Shown in pieces: positions 1-8,388 of a stretch of 64,000 nt of DNA. Position 1 is the stretch's first letter. Every line of letters starts with the position of its first letter. The position numbers and the translations under genes are program-made. Under the pieces are notes generated by a model. It was not told where the DNA came from. It saw only the letters and a list, made by a program, of their open reading frames with translations, and searched no databases. Source of the DNA: Paenarthrobacter nitroguajacolicus (lineage in GTDB: Bacteria > Actinomycetota > Actinomycetes > Actinomycetales > Micrococcaceae); NCBI RefSeq assembly GCF_007786235.1, contig NZ_VNFK01000005.1, positions 124,001 through 188,000 of the forward strand. Reading direction: 5' to 3'.

Positions 1-32
1 GCACGTCGGTGCTCAATCCAGTCAGCTTCCAT
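1..32 (-). CDS. possible 5' end of a gene running off the left edge
   Basis: An ATG on the minus strand at 32 opens a frame (MEADWIEHRR...) that stays open to the window edge. It would be the next gene after the LysE gene, about 20 bp downstream of that gene's stop codon. Only about ten codons are visible and the ribosome-binding sequence is weak, so this is only a candidate and no function can be assigned. Confidence 0.3.
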   Translation of the reverse strand, partial: MEADWIEHRR

Positions 33-54
33 GACTTCGACGGTAGCACCGGGG

Positions 55-681
55 TTAGTGGATGACCGCCAGCAGGATGCCGACCAGGACGAACAAGCAG
101 CCGAAGACGCGGTTGAGGACTTTCTGGCCCTTTTGGTCATGGGTGAACCGTTGGAAGGACCGGGCTGCGAGGGCGAAGAAGAACCACATCACCATAATGT
201 CGATGATGATGACCGTGGTGGTCAGCACCGCGTATTGCTGAAGCAGCGGCTGGTCCGGCCTGATGAACTGCGGCATGAAGGCCAGGAAGAAGACGATTGC
301 CTTCGGGTTCAGCAGGTTCACCCAGATACCGCGCTGGAACATGGACAGGGCGGACTCGTTCTTCTTGTTCGCAACCTCTTCCTTGTCCAGATCAGGCTTG
401 TGCAGGAACTGCCGGATGCCCAGGTACACCAAATAGGCCGCACCGGCGTAGCGGATGACGTTGAAGATCACCGGCGAGTTGGACACCAGCACGCCCACGC
501 CCAAGGCGACGATCACGATGTGGATGACCAGGGCCACCTGTTGGCCGAGGATGCCCCAGATGGAGCGTCGGAAGCCGGAATTGAGCGAGTTGCTCATGGT
601 GAAAATTGCACCGGCGCCGGGAGTGAAACTGATCAGGGTGCCAGCGCCAACCAGGGCCAGCCAAAGTGAAAACTGCACCAC
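55..681 (-). CDS. LysE/RhtB-family amino-acid exporter
   Basis: A 208-residue integral membrane protein of the LysE/RhtB translocator family, which exports amino acids or related small metabolites across the plasma membrane. The family-typical start 'LISFTPGAGAIFTMSNSLNSG' region, the AAYLVYLGIRQF segment near residue 80 and the NPKAIVFF motif near 125 are all visible, with about six hydrophobic segments. Length is normal for the family (about 200-215). Translation starts at a GTG with GAGGTG just before it. The exported substrate cannot be read from sequence. The gene stands alone and is divergent from the polymerase gene. A second, clearly different LysE paralogue lies at 20647-21288. Confidence 0.88.
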   Translation of the reverse strand: MVQFSLWLALVGAGTLISFTPGAGAIFTMSNSLNSGFRRSIWGILGQQVALVIHIVIVALGVGVLVSNSPVIFNVIRYAGAAYLVYLGIRQFLHKPDLDKEEVANKKNESALSMFQRGIWVNLLNPKAIVFFLAFMPQFIRPDQPLLQQYAVLTTTVIIIDIMVMWFFFALAARSFQRFTHDQKGQKVLNRVFGCLFVLVGILLAVIH

Positions 682-848
682 CTCAGCTTATGCCGGTGAA
701 GGGGGTGCCCCGGACGCGGGCCTTCGCCACCCACTTTGACGGCGGGGGACAAGGAATGCACCCGGGATAGGTTGATTTCCCGGCCGGGGAAGTTCAAAGA
801 AGGTGGTGAAGGTACAGCTCAGCGGGCCAGGTGAGGCACACTGGTGCC

Positions 849-1922
849 GTGAGCGGAATCCCGTGGGTGCTGCACGTCGATCTGGACCAGTTCATTGCCG
901 CTGTCGAGATACTCCGGCGGCCCGAGCTTGCCGGAAAACCGGTCATAGTGGGCGGCAGGGGAGATCCCACCGAACGTGCTGTGGTGTCCACGGCGTCTTA
1001 CGAAGCAAGGGCCTTCGGTGTTGGTTCAGGGATGCCGCTGCGCATCGCGGCGCGGAAAGTGCCGGACGCCATCATCCTGCCGGTCGACCAGGAAGCCTAC
1101 CTTGCGGCTTCGGAAGTCGTGATGGCTACTCTCAGGGAGCAGCCCGGCGCCACTGTTCAGGTACTGGGGTGGGACGAAGCTTTTGTAGGCGTCGAGACCG
1201 AGGACGCAGAAACCTATGCCAAGCAGATCCAGGCTGCCGTCCTCGAGCAGACGCAGTTGCACTGCAGCGTGGGCATCGGCGACACCTTGGTCCGGGCAAA
1301 GAACGCGACGGACTTCGGTAAACCAGCAGGCATCTTCCGGCTCACCAAAGAGAACTGGCTTGACGTCATGGGCCACAGGCCCACCAGGGAGTTGTGGGGC
1401 GTCGGGCCCAAAGTGTCCCAGCGGTTGGCGAAGCATGACATCACCACTGTCGCTGAGCTCGCGGCGGTGGATCCCCAGGAATTGGTCCCGGAATTCGGCC
1501 CCAAGATGGGCCCTTGGTATGCGCAATTAGGGCGCGGAGAAGGTTCCAGCGAAGTGGATGACACTCCCTGGGTGGCCCGCGCGCACGGCCGTGAGACAAC
1601 GTTTCAGCAGGACCTGACCGAGGCCGGGCAAATCGAGAACGCTCTCAGGGAGCTGACCGCACGCGTCCTGGAAGACGTCGCAGCGGAGGGGCGCCCGGTA
1701 ATCGGGCTGACCCTCAAAGTCCGGTACGTGCCGTTCTTCACCAAGACGTATGCACGGAAGATCGCCGAGACCTTTGATCGCGAAGAGGTCTTGGCCCGGG
1801 TCCTTGACCTCACTGCCAAGATCGAGCCCGACCGCCCCATCCGGCTCCTGGGACTGCGCGCAGAAATGGCCATGCCGGAAGAGGCCCGGAAGGGTCACAC
1901 GCCAACGCGAGGCGGTTGGTAG
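849..1922 (+). CDS. dinB: Y-family DNA polymerase IV (DinB type)
   Basis: A 357-residue translesion DNA polymerase that copies past damaged bases, cytoplasmic. The first catalytic motif HVDLDQF supplies D11 and D13, and the second, GWDEAF, supplies D109 and E110; all three metal-binding acids are therefore kept, although WDE replaces the commoner SIDE. The palm YEARAFGV motif, the SVGIGD...DFGKPAG region and a helix-hairpin-helix region near 180-200 are all present. The protein stops soon after the little-finger domain and shows no obvious beta-clamp-binding tail, which fits the shorter actinobacterial DinB subgroup. I prefer GTG 849 over the in-frame GTG at 831, because GAGG lies 12 nt upstream and the WVLHVDLD start is family-like. 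Confidence 0.88.
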   Translation: MSGIPWVLHVDLDQFIAAVEILRRPELAGKPVIVGGRGDPTERAVVSTASYEARAFGVGSGMPLRIAARKVPDAIILPVDQEAYLAASEVVMATLREQPGATVQVLGWDEAFVGVETEDAETYAKQIQAAVLEQTQLHCSVGIGDTLVRAKNATDFGKPAGIFRLTKENWLDVMGHRPTRELWGVGPKVSQRLAKHDITTVAELAAVDPQELVPEFGPKMGPWYAQLGRGEGSSEVDDTPWVARAHGRETTFQQDLTEAGQIENALRELTARVLEDVAAEGRPVIGLTLKVRYVPFFTKTYARKIAETFDREEVLARVLDLTAKIEPDRPIRLLGLRAEMAMPEEARKGHTPTRGGW

Positions 1923-1951
1923 CAGGAGAACGCCCGACGCCGGCCTGCCGC

Positions 1952-2935
1952 CTACCAGCGCGGGTGAATCGCTGCGCGGAAGAAACGATCGTAGATGTCC
2001 CGGACTTCGTCGGCCAATCCAGCTCCGACGGCCTGCAGTTCCCCGGCTTCGGCGTTGGCACGTGCCTGGGACGCGGACCGGGCGCCGGGGATCACCGCAG
2101 TGACCCCATCCTGGGCGATGACCCAGGCGAGGGCCGCTTGCACGGTGGTGACGCCGTCGGGCACCAAAGCGCTGAACTCCTGGGCGGCCTTGACGCCAGT
2201 GGCGAAGTCCACGCCGGAGAACGTCTCGCCGACGTCGAAGGAAGATCCATCGCGGTTGTAGTTCCGGTGGTCGTCGGCGGGAAACTCGGTGTCCTTCGTG
2301 TACTTTCCGGACAGCAAACCGGAGGCCAGGGGCACTCGCGCGATGATGCCTACGCCGGCTTCCTTCGCTGCCGGCAGCACCTCATCGAGGGGCTTGAGGC
2401 GGAAGGCGTTGAGGATGATCTGCACGGAGGCAGTGTTCCCGCGCTTGATGGCCTCGAGGGCCTCATCGGTCCGCTCGACGCTGACGCCGTAGTTGCGGAT
2501 GGCTCCTTCGCTGACCAAGGTATCCAGTGCGTCGTAGACCTCCGAGTTGCTGTAGACGGCGGTGGGAGGGCAGTGCAGTTGGACGAGGTCCAGGGTGTCC
2601 TGCTGCAGGTTGCGGCGCGAGCGGTCGGTCCAGGCGCGGAAGTTGTCCAGCGTGTAGTTCTCCGGAACCTGGTCCATGCGGCGCCCCATTTTGGTGGCCA
2701 CCGTGATGTCGAGGTCCGGATGGGCACGGAGGAAGCGACCGATGAATTCCTCGCTCCGCCCATCTCCGTAGACGTCGGCGGTGTCGAAGAAATTGACGCC
2801 GCCTTCTATTGAGGCATCCAGCACGGCAAAGGCGTCGTCTTCGGTGACGTCACCCCAGTCGGCGCCGAGTTGCCATGTGCCCAAGCCCACGGTGGAGACG
2901 GATCGGCCGGTCTTGCCAAGTATGCGCTGTTCCAT
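1952..2935 (-). CDS. aldo/keto reductase
   Basis: A 327-residue NADPH-dependent aldo/keto reductase with a TIM-barrel fold. The full catalytic tetrad is visible: D51 and Y56 in FFDTADVYGDG, K82 in ATKMG, and H121 in LVQLHCPP. The C-terminal GARSASQARANA segment matches the family's nucleotide 2'-phosphate-binding loop. Sequence style and length resemble the general-stress YajO/IolS-type group, but the physiological aldehyde or ketone substrate cannot be inferred. It starts 18 bp beyond the stop of the downstream-running ECF42 sigma gene on the same strand, so it may be read together with the sigma factor operon. Confidence 0.9.
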   Translation of the reverse strand: MEQRILGKTGRSVSTVGLGTWQLGADWGDVTEDDAFAVLDASIEGGVNFFDTADVYGDGRSEEFIGRFLRAHPDLDITVATKMGRRMDQVPENYTLDNFRAWTDRSRRNLQQDTLDLVQLHCPPTAVYSNSEVYDALDTLVSEGAIRNYGVSVERTDEALEAIKRGNTASVQIILNAFRLKPLDEVLPAAKEAGVGIIARVPLASGLLSGKYTKDTEFPADDHRNYNRDGSSFDVGETFSGVDFATGVKAAQEFSALVPDGVTTVQAALAWVIAQDGVTAVIPGARSASQARANAEAGELQAVGAGLADEVRDIYDRFFRAAIHPRW

Positions 2936-2953
2936 GGGTTCGACTATAGGCGC

Positions 2954-4171
2954 TCATGTGGTGTCCAGCCCCGCCACTTTGCCCATCAAGTACCGCCGCT
3001 CCTGCAAACTGGCCGTCTTTTTCGCAGCGGCCAGGTACGCGGCGCGCGCCTCCACATACCGGCCCGCCATTTCCAGCAGGTGGCCCCGCACAGCGTCCAA
3101 ACGGTGTGACCGCGCCAGCGCGGAATCCAACCCGGCCAACAACTCCAGCCCGGCAGCAGGTCCGTGCACCATGGCGACAGCAACTGCCCGGTTCAGCGTC
3201 ACCACAGGGCCGGGCGCGACGGCCTCAAGAACTGTGTACAGGGCCAGGATCTGCGGCCAATCGGTTTGGGCGTCAGACGCAGCTTCCGCATGCACGGCGG
3301 CAATCGCGGCCTGAAGTTGGTACGGCCCAGCCGCGCCACGTCCCAAGACGGAAGAGAGCAGCGCGATGCCCTCCTCGATCTGCCCTCGATTCCACAAACT
3401 TCGATCCTGCTCAGCCAGCGGCACCGGCATCCCGTCCGCCAGCGCCCGGGCGGCACGACGGGAATCCGTCAGCAGCATCAGCGCCAGCAGCCCGGCCGCC
3501 TCCAGCTCACGTGGCGCGGCAGCCACCACCATGCGCGTCAGTCGGATGGCCTCCGTGGTGAGGTCCTCTCGCTGCAAGGAGGGGCCGGAGCTTGCTGCGT
3601 AGCCTTCGTTGAAGATCAGGTACAGGACGTGAAGTACGACGCCGAGCCTTGCCTTCTGCTCGGACGCTGGCGGCATGCTGAAGGTGGCTCCGGCTTTTTG
3701 GATTCCTTGCTTCGCGCGGCTGATGCGTTGGCCCATGGTCGCCTCGGGGACCAAGAAGGCAGAGGCGATTTCCGCCGTCGTGAGTCCTCCAACTGCGCGC
3801 AGCGTTAAAGCGAGTTGCGATGGTGCCGATAGTGCAGGGTGGCAGCAGAGGAACATGAGAATAAGGGTGTCGTCTGTTTCCGGGACGGCGCTGTGCTGAA
3901 ACTCCATGGCCGCAACGCGTTCCTCCCGTGAGCGTCGGGCGCTTTCGCTTCGCCAGTAATCAACCAGCCGGCGGGACGCGACCGCCATCAGCCAGGCTTT
4001 CGGGTCGCGCGGTAACTCGGACGGCCACTGCAGGGCGGCTTCCAAAAGTGCTTCCTGGACGGCGTCCTCGCATGCGTCAAATTGGCCGTAGGTGCGTGCC
4101 AGCACGCCGAGGACCTGCGGCGCCAAGGTGCGCAGCAGGTCCTCGATTCGTGTGCCCTCCGGGAATGCCAG
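2954..4171 (-). CDS. ECF42-type RNA polymerase sigma factor with C-terminal TPR/DUF6596-like domain
   Basis: An ECF sigma factor of about 405 residues, twice the usual ECF length because of a long helical C-terminal extension (about residues 190-400) typical of group ECF42. The sigma2 region (FDACEDAVQEALLEAA, then WLMAVASRRLVDYWRS) and the sigma4 helix-turn-helix (LTTAEIASAFLVPEATMGQRISRAK) are clear. The partner gene directly upstream encodes a DGPF/YCII protein, the conserved ECF42 partner. The longest frame with an ordinary start begins at TTG 4126, but family homology (TRIEDLLRTLAPQVLG) continues upstream to a CTG at 4171-4169. That CTG touches the partner's TGA stop and has GGAGG five bases before it, so a rare CTG start with translational coupling is likely. 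The regulon is unknown. Confidence 0.85.
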   Translation of the reverse strand: MAFPEGTRIEDLLRTLAPQVLGVLARTYGQFDACEDAVQEALLEAALQWPSELPRDPKAWLMAVASRRLVDYWRSESARRSREERVAAMEFQHSAVPETDDTLILMFLCCHPALSAPSQLALTLRAVGGLTTAEIASAFLVPEATMGQRISRAKQGIQKAGATFSMPPASEQKARLGVVLHVLYLIFNEGYAASSGPSLQREDLTTEAIRLTRMVVAAAPRELEAAGLLALMLLTDSRRAARALADGMPVPLAEQDRSLWNRGQIEEGIALLSSVLGRGAAGPYQLQAAIAAVHAEAASDAQTDWPQILALYTVLEAVAPGPVVTLNRAVAVAMVHGPAAGLELLAGLDSALARSHRLDAVRGHLLEMAGRYVEARAAYLAAAKKTASLQERRYLMGKVAGLDTT

Positions 4172-4531
4172 TCAGACCTCCGGCGGAGCTTCCTGCACGG
4201 CGCGGAGCTCCACCACCTGTGCGTACTTCACGATGCTTGAACAGATCTCCACGGCGCGTTCCTCGCTGGCAACATCCACCACCCAGTAACCCACCAGCGA
4301 CTCCTTGGACTCAGCGAAGGGACCATCAGTGGTGATGACGCCGTCCGGGGTCTGCTTCACCAGCTTTGCTGTGCTGCCATCGGCCAGGCCGGCATTGAAA
4401 ACCATCTCGCCCGACTCTGTCAGGTCCTTGTCGATCTGGATCATGAACCCGATCATTTCCTGGATCCAGGCGGGGTCGGCGGTTTCCATCATGCCCTCGG
4501 CCGATCCGAACATCATGATCATGTATTTCAT
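4172..4531 (-). CDS. YCII-related DGPF-domain protein, ECF42 partner
   Basis: A small 119-residue protein of the YCII/DGPF family. The signature TDGPFAESKE lies at about residues 70-79, and the fold starts with the typical MKYMIMMFGS strand. Genes of this family sit next to ECF42 sigma factors in very many actinobacteria and are thought to belong to the sigma factor's own regulon; their biochemical role is not established. Here the stop codon abuts the sigma factor start. A GGAG-like ribosome site lies about 8 nt before the ATG, and an ECF42-like promoter can be proposed upstream (4581-4607). Confidence 0.85.
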   Translation of the reverse strand: MKYMIMMFGSAEGMMETADPAWIQEMIGFMIQIDKDLTESGEMVFNAGLADGSTAKLVKQTPDGVITTDGPFAESKESLVGYWVVDVASEERAVEICSSIVKYAQVVELRAVQEAPPEV

Positions 4532-4580
4532 GTCAAACTCCTTGTGAGGGGGCTCCCTTTGTGGGCGCCTTCACTCATGG

Positions 4581-4607
4581 GTCGGAACTGCTGCGGCTTT
4601 TTCTACA
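4581..4607 (-). promoter_or_regulatory. candidate ECF42-dependent promoter
   Basis: Reading the minus strand, TGTAGA (4607-4602) is followed after 17 bases by CGAC (4584-4581), about 50 bp before the DGPF gene start. As I recall it, the ECF42 target motif is TGTCGA with a CGAC or CGTC -10 element, so this is one mismatch away. It would make the sigma/DGPF operon self-regulated. Assigned by motif and context only. Confidence 0.45.
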
Positions 4608-4662
4608 TGGTTCGGCAAACTTTTTTTTGAGAAGCACGACGGCGGCCCGCTGCCTGGGCTGT

Positions 4663-5478
4663 TCAGGCACGGGCAATGACCTCTCCGTTGGGAATGAGGA
4701 AGAAGCCGTCCTCGCTGGCTCCCCAGCGATGCCACCCCGCGGCGATCCGGGCGAGGTCGGCCTCGTTGGCGAAACCATACTCAAGGGCTTGCTCGGCGAA
4801 GGCTGAGTGCAGCACGCGTTCGCTCCATACCCGGGATTGCCAGGCGCGCTGCTGGGCGGTTGCGTAGAGCCAGTTGCTGCTGGTGGGCGCTACTTGCGTG
4901 AATCCTGCTTGCTGGGCCCAGGAAACCAGGCGGCGCCCGGCGTCGGGTTCTGCTCCGTTGCGGCGGGCGATCTTCTGGTACAGCTCCATCCAGTCGTCGA
5001 GCTCGGGGACCTCCGGGTACCAGCTCATGCCGTGGAAATCGGCGTCGCGCACAGCAACGATTGCGCCGGGCTTGGCGACGCGGCGCATCTCACGGAGTGC
5101 GGCCACGGGGTCGGTCAAATGCTGCAGGACCTGGTGGGCGTGGACGAGGTCGAAGGATTCATCCTCGAAGTCGAGATCGTAGATGTTGCCAGTCTGGAAG
5201 GTCACGTTGTCCACGCCACGCTCGGTGGCCAGTTCGGTTGCCTGAGCCACGATATCCGCGGCCCGGTCCAGGCCGATCACCTGCGCCGGCGCCACCAGCC
5301 CCGCGAAATCGCAGGTGATGCTGCCAGGTCCGCACCCGACGTCGAGCACTGAGGTCCCGGCGGTGAGATGGGGAATCACAAACGCGGCCGAATTCTCGAC
5401 CGTCCGTGAGGCGTGGGCCCGGACAACCGACTCGTGGTGCCCGTGGGTGTAGACATCTTCAGGCTGCTGCGCGTTCAT
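4663..5478 (-). CDS. class I SAM-dependent methyltransferase
   Basis: A 271-residue cytoplasmic methyltransferase of the UbiE/Methyltransf_11 type. Motif I VLDVGCGPG is at residues 44-52, the acidic end of strand 2 is in IGLDRAADI, and the post-II motif FDLVHAHQVLQHL near 110-122 is followed by LREMRRVAKPGAIVAV. The C-terminal part (GRRLVSWAQQAGF...) is typical of small-molecule methyltransferases. The acceptor cannot be identified. The gene ends about 130 bp upstream of the DGPF start, on the same strand, with the candidate ECF42 promoter between them, so it is probably a separate unit. Confidence 0.85.
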   Translation of the reverse strand: MNAQQPEDVYTHGHHESVVRAHASRTVENSAAFVIPHLTAGTSVLDVGCGPGSITCDFAGLVAPAQVIGLDRAADIVAQATELATERGVDNVTFQTGNIYDLDFEDESFDLVHAHQVLQHLTDPVAALREMRRVAKPGAIVAVRDADFHGMSWYPEVPELDDWMELYQKIARRNGAEPDAGRRLVSWAQQAGFTQVAPTSSNWLYATAQQRAWQSRVWSERVLHSAFAEQALEYGFANEADLARIAAGWHRWGASEDGFFLIPNGEVIARA

Positions 5479-5507
5479 AGGGAAACGCTACAACTTGGAA
5501 GGTGGAA

Positions 5508-6044
5508 TTAGGTGGAACGCGTCCCGTCAGCTTGGGTCGCTTCCTCGCGTGCGGCGAGGGTGGCCTCCACCATGTCGGTCATGAACCGGGTGACGAGCTC
5601 CAGTTCCTCGGCACTGTAAGCGGCCATCGCCTTGCCCATGCGGATGGCGAGCGGCATGAACATGGCGCTGCCGTCCCGGAAGGCCTTGGGCGTCATGTGC
5701 AGTTGGACCTGGCGCCGGTCCGTACCGAGGCGCTCGCGGACCACGTGTCCGGAAGCGTGCAGCCGATCGACCAATGCCGTGGTGGCAGGGGAGCTAAGCC
5801 TGAGTTCGCTGCGGAGCACGCCTGGTGTCACCACCTTGCCCGCTGCGGAGTGGCGCATGATGACGGCGAGCGCGTTGAGATCCGTCCGGTGCATGTCATT
5901 CCGGCCGCCCGCGGCGTCCACGTAGTGGTTGGCTTCGAGGGTGAAGTCCTGGAGGAGCCGCACCAATTCCTGCGGAGCGGCGTTTTCGGGACGGCCTGTT
6001 TCAGGGTGGTTCGCCTTGGGGCGGGGGTTTGTTGGCTCCGACAT
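5508..6044 (-). CDS. MarR-family transcriptional regulator
   Basis: A 178-residue winged-helix repressor. The DNA-binding core runs from about residue 55 to 125: TDLNALAVIMRHS, then the recognition helix LSSPATTALVDRLHASGHV, then the wing VRERLGTDRRQVQLHMT. MarR proteins usually repress a divergent or linked exporter and release on binding a small phenolic or drug-like ligand. It is divergent from an MMPL transporter, and a 29-bp palindrome lies in the shared intergenic region, so this pair looks like a ligand-inducible efflux switch. The inducer is unknown. Confidence 0.87.
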   Translation of the reverse strand: MSEPTNPRPKANHPETGRPENAAPQELVRLLQDFTLEANHYVDAAGGRNDMHRTDLNALAVIMRHSAAGKVVTPGVLRSELRLSSPATTALVDRLHASGHVVRERLGTDRRQVQLHMTPKAFRDGSAMFMPLAIRMGKAMAAYSAEELELVTRFMTDMVEATLAAREEATQADGTRST

Positions 6045-6145
6045 GTCCGCCCTCCTGCCAGCGTTGTCTTGTGGTTACTGCCTTCCGGATATTACTCCCA
6101 GCGGTCCGGGAATCCGGCATCTGTACGGATCCGGCCTTGGATTAG

Positions 6146-6174
6146 TTCCATGATAGAGATAATCTATGGTGGAA
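6146..6174. promoter_or_regulatory. palindromic operator between marR and MMPL genes
   Basis: Two 12-bp arms, TTCCATGATAGA and TCTATGGTGGAA, flank a 5-bp centre (GATAA); 10 of 12 positions pair. The dyad is 36 bp upstream of the transporter ATG, next to a possible -10 (GATAAT, 6158-6163) and -35 (TTGGAT, 6137-6142, short 15-bp spacer). Size and position fit a MarR dimer site that blocks RNA polymerase. Confidence 0.6.
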
Positions 6175-6209
6175 TAAAGCCCTCACACATCCACGGAGAA
6201 GAAGGACTC

Positions 6210-8384
6210 ATGAACTCGCAGAAGGTACCGTTCTGGCTGCGCTGGCTGATACCCGTGGTGCTGGTCATCACCTGGCTGGGCATCGCGGGCGTCGGTGGCC
6301 CAACATTTGGGCGCCTGGAGGAAGTCTCCTCGAATGACCAGGCCTCCTTCCTCCCCGCTGGCGCCGAAGCCACTGAGGCGGGCGACTGGCAGGCCAAGTT
6401 CCGGGATTCCGACGAGATTCCGGCGGTGGTGGTCGTGGAGAACGACGCCGCCTTTACCCAGGCGCAGCTGGGCGAAGCAGCCCAGTTGAAAGCCGACATT
6501 GAGGCACTCAAGCTGGGGAGCGCCGTCGTCGGGCCCATCCCGTCCGAAGACGGCAAAGCCGTCCAGTTCATCGTTCCCATGGCGTCCTCCGATGAGCTGC
6601 GCGAGAAAGTCCAGGAGCTGCGGGACGTGGTCCAGCCCGGCGCCCCCGATGGCATGCAGGCGTTCGTGACGGGTCCCGCTGGCCTGACCGCCGACCTGGT
6701 CAATGCGTTCGGCGGCATCGACGGCATCCTGTTGCTGGTTGCCTTGGGTGCCGTGTTCGTGATCCTGCTGCTGGTTTACCGTTCGGTGGTGCTGCCTATC
6801 GCAGTGCTGTTCACCTCGGTGTTTGCTCTCTGCGCCGCCATTTTGCTGGTCTTTGGTATGGCCAAGATGGGCTGGATCCAGCTCAATGGCCAAAGCCAAG
6901 GCATCCTCTCCATCCTGGTCATTGGTGCGGCGACCGACTACGCGCTGCTGTACGTGGCGCGGTTCCGTGAGGCGCTGACCCACACCACCAACCGCACCCA
7001 GGCCGTTATCACCGCCTGGAAGGCGTCGTTCGAACCGATCCTCGCCTCAGGTGCGACCGTGATCATCGCCCTGCTCTGCCTGCTTTTCTCCGACCTGAAC
7101 TCCAACAAGGCGCTCGGTCCCGTCGCGGCTGCTGGCATCCTCTGCTCGCTGTTCGCCGCGCTCACGCTTCTGCCCGCGCTGATGGCGTTACTGGGCCGCG
7201 CCGCCTTCTGGCCGTTCCGCCCCAAGCTGCTGCCCGACGACGAACGCGAACCCGAGATTGTTACTGGACTTGAGGGGCAAAAGGGTCTGTGGCGCGCCAC
7301 GGGTCGCCTGGTCTCCAAGCGGCCCCGGGTTGTGTGGGTCGCTTCCGTCCTGCTGCTGTTGGTGGCGTCCACCGGCATCCTGCAGTTGAAGGCCAACGGC
7401 GTCCCGCAAACGGATGTCATCTTGTCTCAATCGGACGCCGTTGACGGCCAGGACGCGCTGGCGCGCCACTTTGACGCCGGCAGCGGCAGCCCCGCCGTCG
7501 TGGTCGCCTCCCAAGGTGCCGCGCAGCAGGTCCTGGACAAGGTCAAAGCGGCCGACGGCGTGGGTGAGGCCTACCTGCTGGCTGAAGGGAATGTACCCAT
7601 CACCGGCGCTCCGGGCACTCCTGCTGATCCGGCAGTCCGCGACGGCAAGGTCCTGATTAACGCGACGCTGAACTCTGCGGCTGACTCGATCGAGGCAGAG
7701 GAAGCAGTGAAGTCGCTGCGGGAGGCAGTACGTGACGTGGATTCCGCGGCGTTGGTGGGTGGAGTGACGGCCACTGCGCTGGACACGAACACCACTGCGC
7801 AGCGCGACTTGGTGGTCATCATCCCGATTGTGCTGGTGGTCATCCTGTTCATCCTGATGCTCCTGCTGCGATCGGTGGTGGCTCCGGTACTGCTGGTGTT
7901 GTCCGTGGTCCTGTCCTATGGGGCAGCGATGGGTGTCTCAGCGTGGGTGTTCAACGGGGTCTTCGGATTCTCCGGGGCTGACGCCACCGTGCCGCTGTTC
8001 GGATTCGTGTTCCTGGTGGCGCTCGGTGTGGATTACAACATCTTCCTCATGAGCCGTGTGCGGGAAGAATCCTTGAAGCACGGGACACGTCCGGGAATCC
8101 TGCGCGGGTTGGCTGTCACCGGCGGCGTCATCACCTCCGCAGGCGTGGTGCTTGCCGCCACGTTCGCTGCCTTGGGCGTCATCCCCATCATGTTCCTGGT
8201 GCAGCTGGCGTTCATTGTGGCGTTCGGAGTGCTGCTGGATACCGTCTTGGTGCGCTCCCTACTGGTCCCAGCGCTCGCCTACGACATCGGCAGCAAGATC
8301 TGGTGGCCGGGGAAGCTGGCGCGTGAGTCGTCCACCGGCTCGGTCGGGCCGCGCGAGGAGGAAGAGGCCTCAGTGGGGCGGTAG
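6210..8384 (+). CDS. MMPL-family RND-type exporter
   Basis: A 724-residue inner-membrane transporter of the MMPL branch of the RND superfamily, driven by the proton gradient. It has the usual duplicated plan: an N-terminal helix (WLIPVVLVITWLGIAG), an extracytoplasmic loop of about 150 residues, a helix bundle with the conserved GAATDYALLYVARFRE near 250, then a second helix and loop (FRRPRV-like SKRPRVVWVAS) and a second bundle with ALGVDYNIFLMSRVREE near 615. The paired Asp-Tyr motifs (TDY, VDY) are the proton-relay signature. ATG 6210 has GAAGGA 4 nt upstream; the open frame continues far upstream, but that part is antisense to marR. It is probably induced when MarR releases its operator. 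Confidence 0.9.
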   Translation: MNSQKVPFWLRWLIPVVLVITWLGIAGVGGPTFGRLEEVSSNDQASFLPAGAEATEAGDWQAKFRDSDEIPAVVVVENDAAFTQAQLGEAAQLKADIEALKLGSAVVGPIPSEDGKAVQFIVPMASSDELREKVQELRDVVQPGAPDGMQAFVTGPAGLTADLVNAFGGIDGILLLVALGAVFVILLLVYRSVVLPIAVLFTSVFALCAAILLVFGMAKMGWIQLNGQSQGILSILVIGAATDYALLYVARFREALTHTTNRTQAVITAWKASFEPILASGATVIIALLCLLFSDLNSNKALGPVAAAGILCSLFAALTLLPALMALLGRAAFWPFRPKLLPDDEREPEIVTGLEGQKGLWRATGRLVSKRPRVVWVASVLLLLVASTGILQLKANGVPQTDVILSQSDAVDGQDALARHFDAGSGSPAVVVASQGAAQQVLDKVKAADGVGEAYLLAEGNVPITGAPGTPADPAVRDGKVLINATLNSAADSIEAEEAVKSLREAVRDVDSAALVGGVTATALDTNTTAQRDLVVIIPIVLVVILFILMLLLRSVVAPVLLVLSVVLSYGAAMGVSAWVFNGVFGFSGADATVPLFGFVFLVALGVDYNIFLMSRVREESLKHGTRPGILRGLAVTGGVITSAGVVLAATFAALGVIPIMFLVQLAFIVAFGVLLDTVLVRSLLVPALAYDIGSKIWWPGKLARESSTGSVGPREEEEASVGR

Positions 8385-8388
8385 GCCG

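Noticed and set aside
1952..2812. plus-strand frames opposite the aldo/keto reductase
   Set aside because: Mirror frames of a complete AKR with its full catalytic tetrad.
5502..6209. upstream extension of the MMPL exporter frame
   Set aside because: It is antisense to marR and the operator region; ATG 6210 has a proper ribosome site and a family-like start.
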